Origin: Nocardioidaceae bacterium
GTDB taxonomy: Bacteria > Actinomycetota > Actinomycetes > Propionibacteriales > Nocardioidaceae
Reading direction: 5' to 3'
Assembly (NCBI GenBank): GCA_017744365.1
Contig: JAGIBL010000005.1
Location: 1 to 64,000, forward strand
DNA length: 64,000 nt
The notes under the pieces were generated by a model, which had not been told where the DNA came from, did no database searches, and worked only from the letters and a program-made list of their open reading frames with translations. The position numbers and the translations under genes were made by a program. This document shows, one piece after another, positions 33,440 to 42,153 of the stretch. The first letter of the stretch is position 1, and each line of letters begins with the position of its first letter.

Positions 33440-35049
33440 GACGCGGCCCCCTCGGCGGCGACCACCTCGTCGACGGTGAGCAGGCGCAGCGGGTGCAGGA
33501 TCTTCGCGACCTGCGGCGCGTACGCGGGGGAGCCGGCCAGCACGTCGGCTGCCGGACCGTCGGCGACGACCTCGCCCTCGGCGAGCACCATGACCCGGGT
33601 CGCCACCTCGGCGGCGAGCTCGACGTCGTGGGTGGCGAGCAGGATCGCATGGCCGCGGCCGGCCAGGTCGCGGAGGAGGCCGACCAGCCGCCGCTTCGCC
33701 TGGTAGTCCAGGCCGCGGGTGGGCTCGTCGAGCAGGACCACCTCGGGCTCGGAGGCCAGGATCAGTGAGAGCGCCAGGGAGAGCCGCTGGCCCTCGGAGA
33801 GCTCGCGAGGGTGCTGGTCGTCGTCGAGGCCGGGGGCGATCCGGTCGAGCACGGCGCGGGTCGTGCCCGCGGGCAGCCGGAAGTCCCGGTCCGCGGCTCG
33901 GCACTCCTCGTCGACCGAGTCGGTGTAGAGGATCGAGATCGGGTCCTGCGGCACCATCCCGGCCCGCCGGACGATCTCGGCCGGGCGGGCTCGCGCCGGG
34001 TCGATCTCGTGATCCGCGTGCCCGATCCGGACCGAGCCCGCGACCGGCGCGTGCTGGCCCACCAGGCTGCCCAGCAGGGTGGACTTGCCGGCGCCGTTGC
34101 GGCCCATCACGGCAACGACCTCGCCCGGGCGCACCGCGAGGTCGATGCCGCGCAGCACGGGTTCGCCGCCGCGCCGGACGACGAGTCCCGCGGCCGTGGC
34201 GACCGGCGCGGCCGCGAGTGTCGGCGCGACGGCGGTAGCGACACCCTCCAGCGAGGCCCGCAGGTCGCCCGCCCGCCGCCGCGCGTCGCGCACCGAGAGC
34301 GGCAGCGGGCTCCAGCCCAGGTGCCGGCCCAGCCCGATCACCGGCGGGTAGATCGTCGAGGCCACCATCGCCTCGGCCGGGTCGAGCAGGGCGGAGACCC
34401 GGCCGTCCTGGATCAGCAGCACCCGGTCGGCGTGGTGGATCACGCGTTCGAGCCGGTGCTCGGCGACCACGACCGTCAGGCCGAGGTCGTGCACCAGCCG
34501 GTGCAGGCTGGCCAGCACGTCCTCGGCGGCGACGGGGTCGAGCGCGGAGGTGGGCTCGTCGAGGACCAGGATCCGCGGGCCGGAGGCGAGCACGGCCCCG
34601 ATGGCGACACGCTGCTGCTGGCCGCCCGAGAGCGAGCGCAGCGGCCGGCTGCGGACGTCGGCCAGCCCGAGGAGGTCCAAGGTCTCCTCGACCCGGCGGC
34701 GCATCGCGGTCGCGTCGACGCCGAGCGCCTCCATGCCGTAGGCGAGCTCCTCCTCGACGGTGTCGGTGACGAACGAGGCGACCGGGTCCTGGAGCACGAA
34801 CCCGACCACGTCGGCCAGGTCGCGCGGCCGGTGCGTACGGGTGTCGCGGCCGTCCACGGTGACCTTGCCGTGCAGCGTTCCGCCGGAGAAGTGCGGGACC
34901 AGCCCGTTGATCGCGCGCAGCAGCGTGGACTTGCCCGAGCCGGTCGGGCCGACCACGAGGGTCAGCTCGCCCTCCTCGAGCACGACGTCCGCGCCGGTGA
35001 GGACGGGCTGCTCGTCGTAGGCGATCGACACGTCGTCGAAGACGATCAC
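33436..35049 (-). CDS. ECF transporter double ATPase (A-A' fusion, 537 aa)
   Basis: Two ABC domains in one chain. Domain 1 has [31 protein letters not shown] and [13 protein letters not shown]. Domain 2 (from about residue 285) has GRNGAGKSTLLGSLVG, the altered signature LSEGQRLSLALSLIL and VVLLDEPTRGLDY. Fusion of EcfA and EcfA' is common in actinobacteria. It powers the T and S components encoded on both sides, with 4-base overlaps at both ends. Confidence 0.9.
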   Translation of the reverse strand: MIVFDDVSIAYDEQPVLTGADVVLEEGELTLVVGPTGSGKSTLLRAINGLVPHFSGGTLHGKVTVDGRDTRTHRPRDLADVVGFVLQDPVASFVTDTVEEELAYGMEALGVDATAMRRRVEETLDLLGLADVRSRPLRSLSGGQQQRVAIGAVLASGPRILVLDEPTSALDPVAAEDVLASLHRLVHDLGLTVVVAEHRLERVIHHADRVLLIQDGRVSALLDPAEAMVASTIYPPVIGLGRHLGWSPLPLSVRDARRRAGDLRASLEGVATAVAPTLAAAPVATAAGLVVRRGGEPVLRGIDLAVRPGEVVAVMGRNGAGKSTLLGSLVGQHAPVAGSVRIGHADHEIDPARARPAEIVRRAGMVPQDPISILYTDSVDEECRAADRDFRLPAGTTRAVLDRIAPGLDDDQHPRELSEGQRLSLALSLILASEPEVVLLDEPTRGLDYQAKRRLVGLLRDLAGRGHAILLATHDVELAAEVATRVMVLAEGEVVADGPAADVLAGSPAYAPQVAKILHPLRLLTVDEVVAAEGAAS

Positions 35050-36185
35050 GACGCCACCAGCTCACGTTGGGCCGACGTCGTACGGGCGACGCGGGAGCGG
35101 GCCAGCAGCGGCGGCACCGGCGCGGTCCAGGCGGCGGTCGCCCCGACGAGGATCGCGGCGACCAGCACCAGCGGGACGGCCGGCAGCTCGACGGGCACCT
35201 GCTGCGGCACGATCCCGTCCCAGTGCCGGGTGCCGGCCACGATCATCACCACCGCCGGCACCACGCCGGCGGCCGCGACCAGCCACTCGGACAGCCCCCA
35301 CGGGTCGCGCCGGTAGTGGGTGCGCGGGTCACGGCGGGCGCCGACGAGCAGCGCGGCGGCGGCGCAGGCGACGCCGAGCGCCAGCGTCGGCATGCCGAGC
35401 AGCAGCGGGCTGGTGCCGTCGAGCAGGCCGTAGAGCCCGACCACGACACCGCCGACGCCGACCAGGGTGAGCACGCCCGCGAGCCGGGTCGATCGCGCCG
35501 TACGGCGGACGGCCCGGCCGTACCCGCGCGACTCCATCGACGCGGCGAGGTCGAGCGAGCGCTCCAGCGCGCCGACCAGTACCGGCACCGCGATCCGGCC
35601 CAGCTCGGCGAGGCTGCGCGAGGAGTGCCCGCGCAGCCGGCGCGCGGTCCGGACCCGCTGGGCGTCCTCGACCAGCTGGGGCGCGAAGGTCAGCGCGACC
35701 ACGACCGCGGTGCCGATCTCGTAGAGCGTGGCGGGCACGTAGCGCAGCAGTCGCCGGGGGCTGGCGAGCGCGTTGACCGCGCCGAGGCAGGCCAGGATGG
35801 TGGCCAGCTGCAGGCCCTGGTAGACGGCGAAGAGGGTGCCCTCGAGCGTCACCGGTCCGCCGATGCGGACCCCGCTCGTCCAGTCCGGCAGCGGCACCTC
35901 GGGCAGCCGGACCAGCACCACCCGGCCGGTGACGCCGCCGCCGAGCAGGGTGACCATGACGATGCGCAGCCCGATCGCGACCAGCCCGATCACGAGGAAC
36001 GCGACCAGCGCGTTGCTGCTGCCCAGCTCGCGCCGCTCCAGCACCACCCAGGTTGCGACCGCGACGATGAGCAGCAGCAGGAACGGGTTCAGCGTGCGCG
36101 AGGCCGCGACCGCCAGCCCGACGCCCCACAGCCACCAGGCCGCTGGGTGCAGCAGCCGGGGGAGCGGGTGGAGCGCCGGGGACAT
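35046..36185 (-). CDS. ECF transporter transmembrane (T) component (379 aa)
   Basis: CbiQ-type protein with several hydrophobic segments. The coupling-helix motifs are seen as ARRLRGHSSRSLAELGR and SMESRGYGRAVRRTAR (two Ala/Ser-Arg-Gly boxes that contact the ATPases). It is longer than the usual 260 residues because of extra C-terminal segments. It starts 8 bases after the SCO2322-like gene and overlaps the ATPase gene. Confidence 0.85.
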   Translation of the reverse strand: MSPALHPLPRLLHPAAWWLWGVGLAVAASRTLNPFLLLLIVAVATWVVLERRELGSSNALVAFLVIGLVAIGLRIVMVTLLGGGVTGRVVLVRLPEVPLPDWTSGVRIGGPVTLEGTLFAVYQGLQLATILACLGAVNALASPRRLLRYVPATLYEIGTAVVVALTFAPQLVEDAQRVRTARRLRGHSSRSLAELGRIAVPVLVGALERSLDLAASMESRGYGRAVRRTARSTRLAGVLTLVGVGGVVVGLYGLLDGTSPLLLGMPTLALGVACAAAALLVGARRDPRTHYRRDPWGLSEWLVAAAGVVPAVVMIVAGTRHWDGIVPQQVPVELPAVPLVLVAAILVGATAAWTAPVPPLLARSRVARTTSAQRELVAS

Positions 36186-36192
36186 CGGGTCC

Positions 36193-36879
36193 TCAGGCGC
36201 TGCGGCGGCGGCTGAGCGCGACCCCGCCGACGGCGATCACCGCGAGGGCGGCCACGCCGATGCCGATGTAGGTGCCGGTGTTGGAGTCGTCGTCGTCGGC
36301 CTTCGCGCTCGCGTCCTTGGCCTTGTCGGCCGGCAGCTTCAGCGTCACCGCGGTGTCGGCGGCACTGGCCTCGGCGGAGACGTTCTTGACCTCGTCGCCG
36401 CAGCCCGAGGCCGGGATGTCGTCGACGCCACAGATCAGCGCCTTGTCGGTCCGGACCGAGGCGACCTTGGAGAGCACCTCCAGGCCGGTCGCCGCGGTGG
36501 CCACCACGGCGCAGCGGCCCACCGGCGCCGGCGGCTCGATGCCGTCGGCGGAGTCGGCCTTGCGGCCGTAGTCGATGACGACCGCGACCCGCTTCTCTCC
36601 GGTCTTGGCCTTGGTCGTGCCACAGATGTCGTCGAACGACGGCGTCGCGCGGGGGAACCGGGTGACGTTCTCGGTGCCGACGGCGAACCGCCAGCCCTCG
36701 ACGGCGCCGTCGGCCGGGGTGACCTGGTCCGCACCCTTGGTGGCGAACTTCCAGGTGGTCCCGTCGAGCTGGTAGTAGCCCCAGTACCGATAGGCGGCCG
36801 CGTTCGCGGCCGCGGGCAGCATCAGGGTGACGCCGAGGCCGAGCAGCAGCGCGACGGCCAGACGGATGGTGCGAGACAT
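36193..36879 (-). CDS. SCO2322-family exported protein (228 aa)
   Basis: Signal peptide (RLAVALLLGLGVTLMLPAAA, cleavage near ANA), an extracytoplasmic domain starting AYRYWGYYQLDGTTWKFAT with two Cys pairs, a Lys/Asp-rich linker and a C-terminal membrane anchor (YIGIGVAALAVIAVGGVA) with RRRSA tail. GAGGAGG before ATG 36879 fixes the start. As first gene under the cobalamin riboswitch it may bind or deliver the corrinoid to the ECF transporter. This is inferred from linkage. Confidence 0.8.
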   Translation of the reverse strand: MSRTIRLAVALLLGLGVTLMLPAAANAAAYRYWGYYQLDGTTWKFATKGADQVTPADGAVEGWRFAVGTENVTRFPRATPSFDDICGTTKAKTGEKRVAVVIDYGRKADSADGIEPPAPVGRCAVVATAATGLEVLSKVASVRTDKALICGVDDIPASGCGDEVKNVSAEASAADTAVTLKLPADKAKDASAKADDDDSNTGTYIGIGVAALAVIAVGGVALSRRRSA

Positions 36880-36954
36880 GAGTTCCTCCTCGCGACCGGC
36901 GAGGAGCTGGGAACCCGGCCCTCGGACTCCGGTCCGCATTCCACGACGGACATT

Positions 36955-37075
36955 GATGGAGTCGAGCCCGCGCCAGGTGCTCCGGCTCGCCTTCCTCGAT
37001 CGAGGACGACCCACGGTTGCGGGACAGCGCCGGACTCTGACCGGCTTCCCCCGACACGGGTGTTCGACCTGGAGA
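36955..37075 (-). promoter_or_regulatory. Cobalamin riboswitch
   Basis: On the minus strand the conserved core is readable: GGGGAAGCCGGTCAGAGTCC, then GGCGCTGTCCCGCAACCGTG, and further on GAGCCGGAGCACCTGGCGC in place of the B12-box 3' half. The order and spacing match the adenosyl/aquo-cobalamin aptamer. It ends about 75 bases before the SCO2322-like start, leaving room for a Shine-Dalgarno-sequestering switch, and would repress the ECF operon when B12 is plentiful. Confidence 0.85.
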
Positions 37076-37132
37076 GCCTAGTCCACGGGGTCTTCGGGCA
37101 GAAACCTGGCGAACTCGCGTGATGTGACGCCT

Positions 37133-37178
37133 GCTTTCTCCGTCAGGGGGGTGGTTCCCCCTACCTGACGGAGAAAGC
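37133..37178 (+). promoter_or_regulatory. 15-bp hairpin covering the ribosome-binding site of rmlCD
   Basis: GCTTTCTCCGTCAGG (37133-37147) pairs perfectly with CCTGACGGAGAAAGC (37164-37178), extended inside by a GGGG/CCCC helix. The GGAG at 37170-37173, seven bases from the TTG start at 37181, lies in the right arm. The stem may be a terminator or may block translation initiation. Confidence 0.5.
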
Positions 37179-37180
37179 CC

Positions 37181-38638
37181 TTGACGCAGGATCAGCGCCC
37201 AGTCGGGCACCCGGTGGCAACGACGAGCACCCGCGGCACGATCGAGAGCACTCCGGTCCCGGGTCTCCTGGTCGTCCGGCTGGACGTGCACGAGGACGCC
37301 CGCGGCTGGTTCAAGGAGGGCTGGCAGCGGCAGCGGATGACCGGGCTGGGGCTGCCCGACTTCGGGCCGGTCCAGCACAACGTCTCGTTCAACACCCGCC
37401 GTGGCGTCACCCGGGGCATCCACGCCGAGCCGTGGGACAAGCTGGTCTCGGTCGCCGCGGGCCGGGTGTTCGCAGCCTGGGTCGATCTTCGTGACGGTGC
37501 CTCGTTCGGCGCGACCCACTGGCTCGAGCTCGGACCGGAGACCGCGGTGTTCGTGCCGCGCGGCGTGGGCAACGCCTACCAGGCGCTCGAGGACGGCACT
37601 GCCTACTCCTACCTGGTCAACGAGCACTACGTGCCCGGCCGCAGCTACCCCGCGGTGGACCTCGGCGACGCCACCGCGGCGATCCCGTGGCCGGTCCCGC
37701 TGGCCGAGGCCGACCTGTCCGAGAAGGACCGCACCAACCCCGCACTCGCCGGCGTCCTGCCGGTGCCGCCGCCGCGGACGCTGGTGCTCGGTGGCGACGG
37801 CCAGCTGGGACGCGCGCTGGCTCGCTCGTTCCCCGACGCCGACGTGGCCGGCCGCGACCGGCTCGACATCTCCTCGGCACCCGCGGTGGCCGCCTGGCCG
37901 TGGCAGGACTACGACATCGTCCTCAACGCCGCGGCCTACACCCAGGTCGACCAGGCGGAGACCCGTGCCGGCCTCGCCGAGGCCTGGGCGACGAACGCGG
38001 CCGGGGTCGCCGCGCTGGCTCGCGCCGCCCGTGAGCACCGGCTGACCTTCGTGCACTACTCCACCGACTACGTCTTCGACGGCCGTGCCGCCGCGCACGC
38101 CGAGGACGAGCCGGTGGTCCCGCTCAACGTCTACGGGCAGTCCAAGGCCGCGGGCGAGCTCGCCGCGACCAGCGTTCCGCACCACTACCTGCTCCGTACG
38201 TCGTGGTGCGTCGGTGCCGGCGACAACTTCGTCCGGACGATGGCCGCACTCGCGGCGAGGGGCGCCCGGCCCGCGGTCGTCACCGACCAGGTCGGCCGGC
38301 TCACCTTCTCCTCGACGCTCGCCGACGCGACCCGGCACCTGCTCACCGCCGCGGCGCCCTGGGGCACCTACCACGTCAGCAACGCGGGCACCCCGATGAG
38401 CTGGTTCGACCTCGCCCGCGAGGTGTTCGCGCTGTGCGGACGCTCGCCCGAGGACGTGCGGCCGACCACCACCGCGGCGTACGCCGCCGGCCGGCTCGGC
38501 GCCAGGCAGCCCTTTGCGGTGCGACCGGCGAGCTCGGTGCTCGCCCTGGACAAGCTCGTCCGCACCGGCTTCCAGCCGGTCGACCAGCTGCACGAGCTCA
38601 AGACTTACCTCGGAGAGGACCCGCACCCGTGGAGCTGA
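37181..38638 (+). CDS. Fused dTDP-4-dehydrorhamnose 3,5-epimerase/reductase (485 aa)
   Basis: Residues about 20-195 are an RmlC cupin (HEDARGWFKEGWQRQRM, HNVSFNTRRGVTRGIHAEPW, VFVPRGVGNAYQALED). Residues about 205-485 are an RmlD-type SDR (TLVLGGDGQLGRALARSFPD, FVHYSTDYVFDG, NVYGQSKAAGELA). Together they convert dTDP-4-keto-6-deoxyglucose to dTDP-L-rhamnose; rmlA and rmlB are not in the window. TTG 37181 has a ribosome-binding site; GTG 37214 is the alternative. First gene of the exopolysaccharide locus. Confidence 0.85.
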   Translation: MTQDQRPVGHPVATTSTRGTIESTPVPGLLVVRLDVHEDARGWFKEGWQRQRMTGLGLPDFGPVQHNVSFNTRRGVTRGIHAEPWDKLVSVAAGRVFAAWVDLRDGASFGATHWLELGPETAVFVPRGVGNAYQALEDGTAYSYLVNEHYVPGRSYPAVDLGDATAAIPWPVPLAEADLSEKDRTNPALAGVLPVPPPRTLVLGGDGQLGRALARSFPDADVAGRDRLDISSAPAVAAWPWQDYDIVLNAAAYTQVDQAETRAGLAEAWATNAAGVAALARAAREHRLTFVHYSTDYVFDGRAAAHAEDEPVVPLNVYGQSKAAGELAATSVPHHYLLRTSWCVGAGDNFVRTMAALAARGARPAVVTDQVGRLTFSSTLADATRHLLTAAAPWGTYHVSNAGTPMSWFDLAREVFALCGRSPEDVRPTTTAAYAAGRLGARQPFAVRPASSVLALDKLVRTGFQPVDQLHELKTYLGEDPHPWS

Positions 38639-40026
38639 CCGACCAGCTGAGGATCCTGCGCCGGCGCTGGCTCTCCATCGTGATCGTGGCGCTGCTCGCC
38701 GCCGGCTCCGCCCTGACGCTCAGCCTGGCCTCGCCGAAGCAGTACTCCTCGACCGCCCTGCTGTTCGTCTCGAAGCCGGACAGCGACGCGGCCACCGCGT
38801 TCGCGGGCAACCAGCTCTCCGAGGCACGGGTCCAGTCCTACGCGGACCTGGTGCACACCCGGAAGATCGCCGAGGGCGTCATCGACCACCTCGGCCTCGG
38901 GCTGACGCCGACGGCGCTGGCCCGTCACGTCCAGGCCAAGGTCCGCGACAACACCGTGAACCTGGCGATCACGGTGACGATGAGCGACCCGGGGCTGGCG
39001 CAGCGGGTCGCTGAGGAGTACGTCGAGGACCTGGTCGACCTGGTCCGCGACCTGGAGACGCCGCCGGGGAAGAAGGTCGCCTCGATCAAGGCCACCGTCG
39101 TCGACCGGGCGTCGTACTCGGCCACGCCGGTGGCACCGCGGCCGCTGTTCAACACGATGCTCGGCGGCCTGCTCGGGCTCCTGGCCGGCATCGGCATCGC
39201 GCTGCTGCGCGACCGCCTGGACACCCGGGTCGGCTCGGCCGCGGACCTGTCCACGCTGACCGGCAGCTCCGTCCTCGGCGCCATCGGCTGGGACCCGGAG
39301 ATGAGGTCGCGGCCGCTGGTCACCTCGCTGTCCTCGCACGCGCCGCGGGCCGAGGCGTTCCGGGTGCTGCGCACCAACCTGCAGTTCGTCGAGGTCGACA
39401 GCGCGCACAAGGTGTTCGTCTTCTCCTCGGCCGTTCCCGGCGAGGGCAAGACCTCGACCTCGGTGAACCTGGCGCTCAGCTCGGCGCAGGCCGGTGCCCG
39501 CACCCTGCTGATCGAGGCGGACCTGCGCCGGCCGCGCGCGGCCCGCTGGCTGGGCCTGCTCGAGGACGTCGGCGTGACCAGCGTCCTGGTCGGGCGGATC
39601 GGAGTGGCCGACGCGATCCAGACCGACCCGCAGACGGGGCTGGACTTCCTCGCCTCGGGGCCGGTCCCGCCGAATCCCGCCGAGCTGCTCCAGTCGCAAG
39701 CGATGTCCGAGATGCTCGCCCACCTGCGCCGTGCCTACGACGTCGTCGTCATCGACGCGCCACCCCTGCTTCCGGTCGCCGACGCCGCGCTGCTTGCCGC
39801 GCACGCGGACGGGGTGATCTTGGTGACCCGGCACGGCCGCACGCGGCGCGACCAGGTCGGCCACTGCCTGGACCGGCTGGCGCAGGTCGACGGCCGGTTG
39901 GTCGGTGTGGTGCTGAACATGATCCGTCGTGGCACGAGTGACGCCTACGGCTACGGCTACGGGTACGGCTACGCGCCACTGGCCCGGCACCGCGATCGGA
40001 GCAAGGCCGATGTCGGTGCTGCCTGA
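38629..40026 (+). CDS. Wzc-like polysaccharide co-polymerase / BY-kinase (465 aa)
   Basis: An N-terminal Wzz domain between two membrane helices (about 15-35, VIVALLAAGSALTLSLA, and 180-200) is followed by a cytosolic P-loop kinase: Walker A SSAVPGEGKTSTSVNLALS, A' LLIEADLRRP and Walker B VVVIDAPPLLPVAD. The tail YGYGYGYGYAP is a tyrosine cluster for autophosphorylation. In this family, phosphorylation controls chain length and export. GTG 38629 overlaps the rmlCD gene by 10 bases. Glu replaces the usual Asp in A' (IEAD for IDAD). Confidence 0.85.
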   Translation: MELTDQLRILRRRWLSIVIVALLAAGSALTLSLASPKQYSSTALLFVSKPDSDAATAFAGNQLSEARVQSYADLVHTRKIAEGVIDHLGLGLTPTALARHVQAKVRDNTVNLAITVTMSDPGLAQRVAEEYVEDLVDLVRDLETPPGKKVASIKATVVDRASYSATPVAPRPLFNTMLGGLLGLLAGIGIALLRDRLDTRVGSAADLSTLTGSSVLGAIGWDPEMRSRPLVTSLSSHAPRAEAFRVLRTNLQFVEVDSAHKVFVFSSAVPGEGKTSTSVNLALSSAQAGARTLLIEADLRRPRAARWLGLLEDVGVTSVLVGRIGVADAIQTDPQTGLDFLASGPVPPNPAELLQSQAMSEMLAHLRRAYDVVVIDAPPLLPVADAALLAAHADGVILVTRHGRTRRDQVGHCLDRLAQVDGRLVGVVLNMIRRGTSDAYGYGYGYGYAPLARHRDRSKADVGAA

Positions 40027-41137
40027 GGCCGAGGGGCCGCTGCGGGTCGCGATGATCGGCACCCGCGGGGTGCCGGCCCGGTACGGCGGTTTCGAGACCG
40101 CGGTCGAGCAGGTCGGCCGCCGGCTCGCCGGCCGCGGCCACCGGGTCACCGTCTACTGCCGCGGCGCCGAGGAGCCGGCCCGCGAGCACCTCGGCATGGA
40201 GCTGGTGCACCTGCCCGCGGTGCGCCGCCGCTCGCTGGAGACCCTGTCGCACGCGGGGCTCTCGGTCCTGCACGCGCTGCGGCACCGGCCCGACGTGGCG
40301 GTCCTCTTCAACGCCGCGAACGCTCCGCTGGTGCCGGTGCTGCGGGCGGCGCGGCTCCCGGTGGCAGTGCACGTCGACGGCCTGGAGTGGAAGCGGGCCA
40401 AGTGGGCCGGCGCGGGCGCGCGCTACTACCGGTACGCCGAGCGCTCGGTGGCGCGCTCGGGCGCGGCCCTGGTCGCCGACGCCCGCGGGATCGCCGACCA
40501 CCTTCAGGACAGCTACGGGCGCGGCAGCTTCCTGATCCCGTACGGCGCCGAGATCCTGGCTCCGGGCACAGACCGGCTCGCCGAGGCCGGTGTGGAACTG
40601 GGCCGCTACCACCTGGTGGTCGCGCGGATGGAACCGGAGAACCACGTCCGCGAGATCGTCGCGGGCTATGCGCGGGCGCTGTCGCCGGTGCCGCTGGTGG
40701 TGGTCGGCTCGGCGCCGTACAGCGATGCCTACATCACCGCGGTGCGCGCCACCGGCGTCACCTCGGACGTGCGGTTCCTCGGTGCCGTCTGGGACCAGGA
40801 GCTGCTCAACCAGCTCTACGCGCACTGCCGCAGCTACCTGCACGGGCACTCGGTCGGCGGCACGAACCCGTCGCTGCTGCGCGCGATGGGCTGCGGTGCC
40901 CCGGTGACGGCGTACGACGTCGTCTTCAACCACGAGGTGACCGCCGGGCACGCGCGGTTCTTCGCGGACCCGACGGCGGTGACCCGGGCGATCCGTGCCG
41001 ACGACAGCGATCCGGACGCGGCCGCAGCGCGGGGGATCCGGGGCCGCGAGCACGTCGCCGAGGCGTACCGCTGGGACGACGTCGCGGACCGCTACGAGCG
41101 GATGCTGCGCGAGCTCGCCGCCACGAGGACGCGATGA
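40010..41137 (+). CDS. Glycosyltransferase, DUF1972/GT4 type (375 aa)
   Basis: The N-terminus VAMIGTRGVPARYGGFETAV is the DUF1972 signature. The C-terminal Rossmann domain has VVARMEPENHVREIVAGYAR and GHSVGGTNPSLLRAMGCGAP (nucleotide-sugar site). Such proteins are often rhamnosyltransferases, which fits the neighbouring rmlCD. ATG 40010 overlaps the kinase gene by 17 bases. Confidence 0.8.
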   Translation: MSVLPEAEGPLRVAMIGTRGVPARYGGFETAVEQVGRRLAGRGHRVTVYCRGAEEPAREHLGMELVHLPAVRRRSLETLSHAGLSVLHALRHRPDVAVLFNAANAPLVPVLRAARLPVAVHVDGLEWKRAKWAGAGARYYRYAERSVARSGAALVADARGIADHLQDSYGRGSFLIPYGAEILAPGTDRLAEAGVELGRYHLVVARMEPENHVREIVAGYARALSPVPLVVVGSAPYSDAYITAVRATGVTSDVRFLGAVWDQELLNQLYAHCRSYLHGHSVGGTNPSLLRAMGCGAPVTAYDVVFNHEVTAGHARFFADPTAVTRAIRADDSDPDAAAARGIRGREHVAEAYRWDDVADRYERMLRELAATRTR

Positions 41138-42153
41138 CATCGGCGGGGTCACGACCGCTGCTGTTCAACCCGCTGCCCGTCGCGCTGGCGCACTACGAGG
41201 ACGCCCTCGCCGCCGGGCTCGAGGCCGGCGGGGTCGGCACCGACCGGGTCCGAGCGCCGTTCGAGAGCGGCGGGCTGTCGCGGGTCGCCCGGCTCCGGGT
41301 GCTCCGGACCGCGGTGGCCGGGCTCTGGTCGGCCTTGCGGCATCCCGGGACGGTCGTGGTGCTGTGGCCGGTGCTCGGCCTGCTCGACGTGCCGGTGTGG
41401 CGGCTGCTCTCGCCGCGCGGCGCGCGGCGGCTCGTGGTGGTGCACGACCCGGTACCGCTGCGGCCGCAGCGCGGCTGCGGCCGGCTCGCGACGTGGCTGG
41501 CCGGACGGGTGGCCCGGGACGGCCGGATCGAGGTCGTCACCCACACCGCGCTGGCGCGTGACGCGCTCGCGCGGCGCGGGCTGCCGGTCTCCTGGGTGCT
41601 GCCGCACCCGGTGCTGCCGCGGCGGGCACCCCGGCGGTTCGACTCCGGCCGCCCGGTGGTACTCGTCGCCGGCCAGTACAAGCCCTCCCGGGACACCGCG
41701 CTGCTGCGCGACCTCGGCGCGGCCAGCACCGCGCTCGACCTGCGCATCGTGGGACGCGGCTGGCCGGAGATCCCGGGCTGGACGGTCGAGGAACGCTTCG
41801 TGAGCGAAGCCGAGCTCGATGCCGCGATGGCGGCGGCCGGCGCCGTCCTGGTGCCGTACCGCTACTACTTCCAGAGCGGGATCGCCGCGCGTGCCTGCGA
41901 GCTGGGGGTGCCGGTGGTGGCCCGACGGCACGAGTTCATCGCCTCCCTGTACGGCGCCGGCTGGCCCGGCTTCGTGGAGGAGCCGGCGGGCGACGTACGC
42001 GGGTGGGTCCGTGCCCTCGAACGCACCCTCGGCGCCACCCCGCCCGGCCCCGGCGACGTCGCCGCCCGCGCGGGCCGTGCCTGGGCGGCCGCGCTCACCG
42101 GGCCACCACCGGTGAGGTCGGCGGCGGGAGGTGGCCGTGGTCGCGCAGCTTGA
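41134..42153 (+). CDS. Glycosyltransferase-like protein (339 aa)
   Basis: GT-B-like, with a weak N-terminal domain (LLFNPLPVALAHYEDALAAG) and a C-terminal half with VVLVAGQYKPSRDTALLRDL, then LVPYRYYFQSGIAARACELG and VPVVARRHEF, a pattern of sugar-nucleotide-binding GT4-like enzymes. Its ATG overlaps the stop of the previous glycosyltransferase. Donor and acceptor are unknown. Confidence 0.65.
   Translation: MTSAGSRPLLFNPLPVALAHYEDALAAGLEAGGVGTDRVRAPFESGGLSRVARLRVLRTAVAGLWSALRHPGTVVVLWPVLGLLDVPVWRLLSPRGARRLVVVHDPVPLRPQRGCGRLATWLAGRVARDGRIEVVTHTALARDALARRGLPVSWVLPHPVLPRRAPRRFDSGRPVVLVAGQYKPSRDTALLRDLGAASTALDLRIVGRGWPEIPGWTVEERFVSEAELDAAMAAAGAVLVPYRYYFQSGIAARACELGVPVVARRHEFIASLYGAGWPGFVEEPAGDVRGWVRALERTLGATPPGPGDVAARAGRAWAAALTGPPPVRSAAGGGRGRAA

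Noticed and set aside
37181-37209. TTGACG at 37181 as a -35 promoter box
   Set aside because: No acceptable -10 at 16-18 bases; the TTG has a well-spaced ribosome-binding site instead.
36089-38626. Long leftward frame through the riboswitch and rmlCD
   Set aside because: Shadow frame; it crosses a cobalamin riboswitch and opposes a clear RmlC-RmlD gene.
39945-39975. Short tandem DNA repeat
   Set aside because: It is the coding sequence of the BY-kinase Tyr-Gly tail, not an independent repeat or CRISPR unit.
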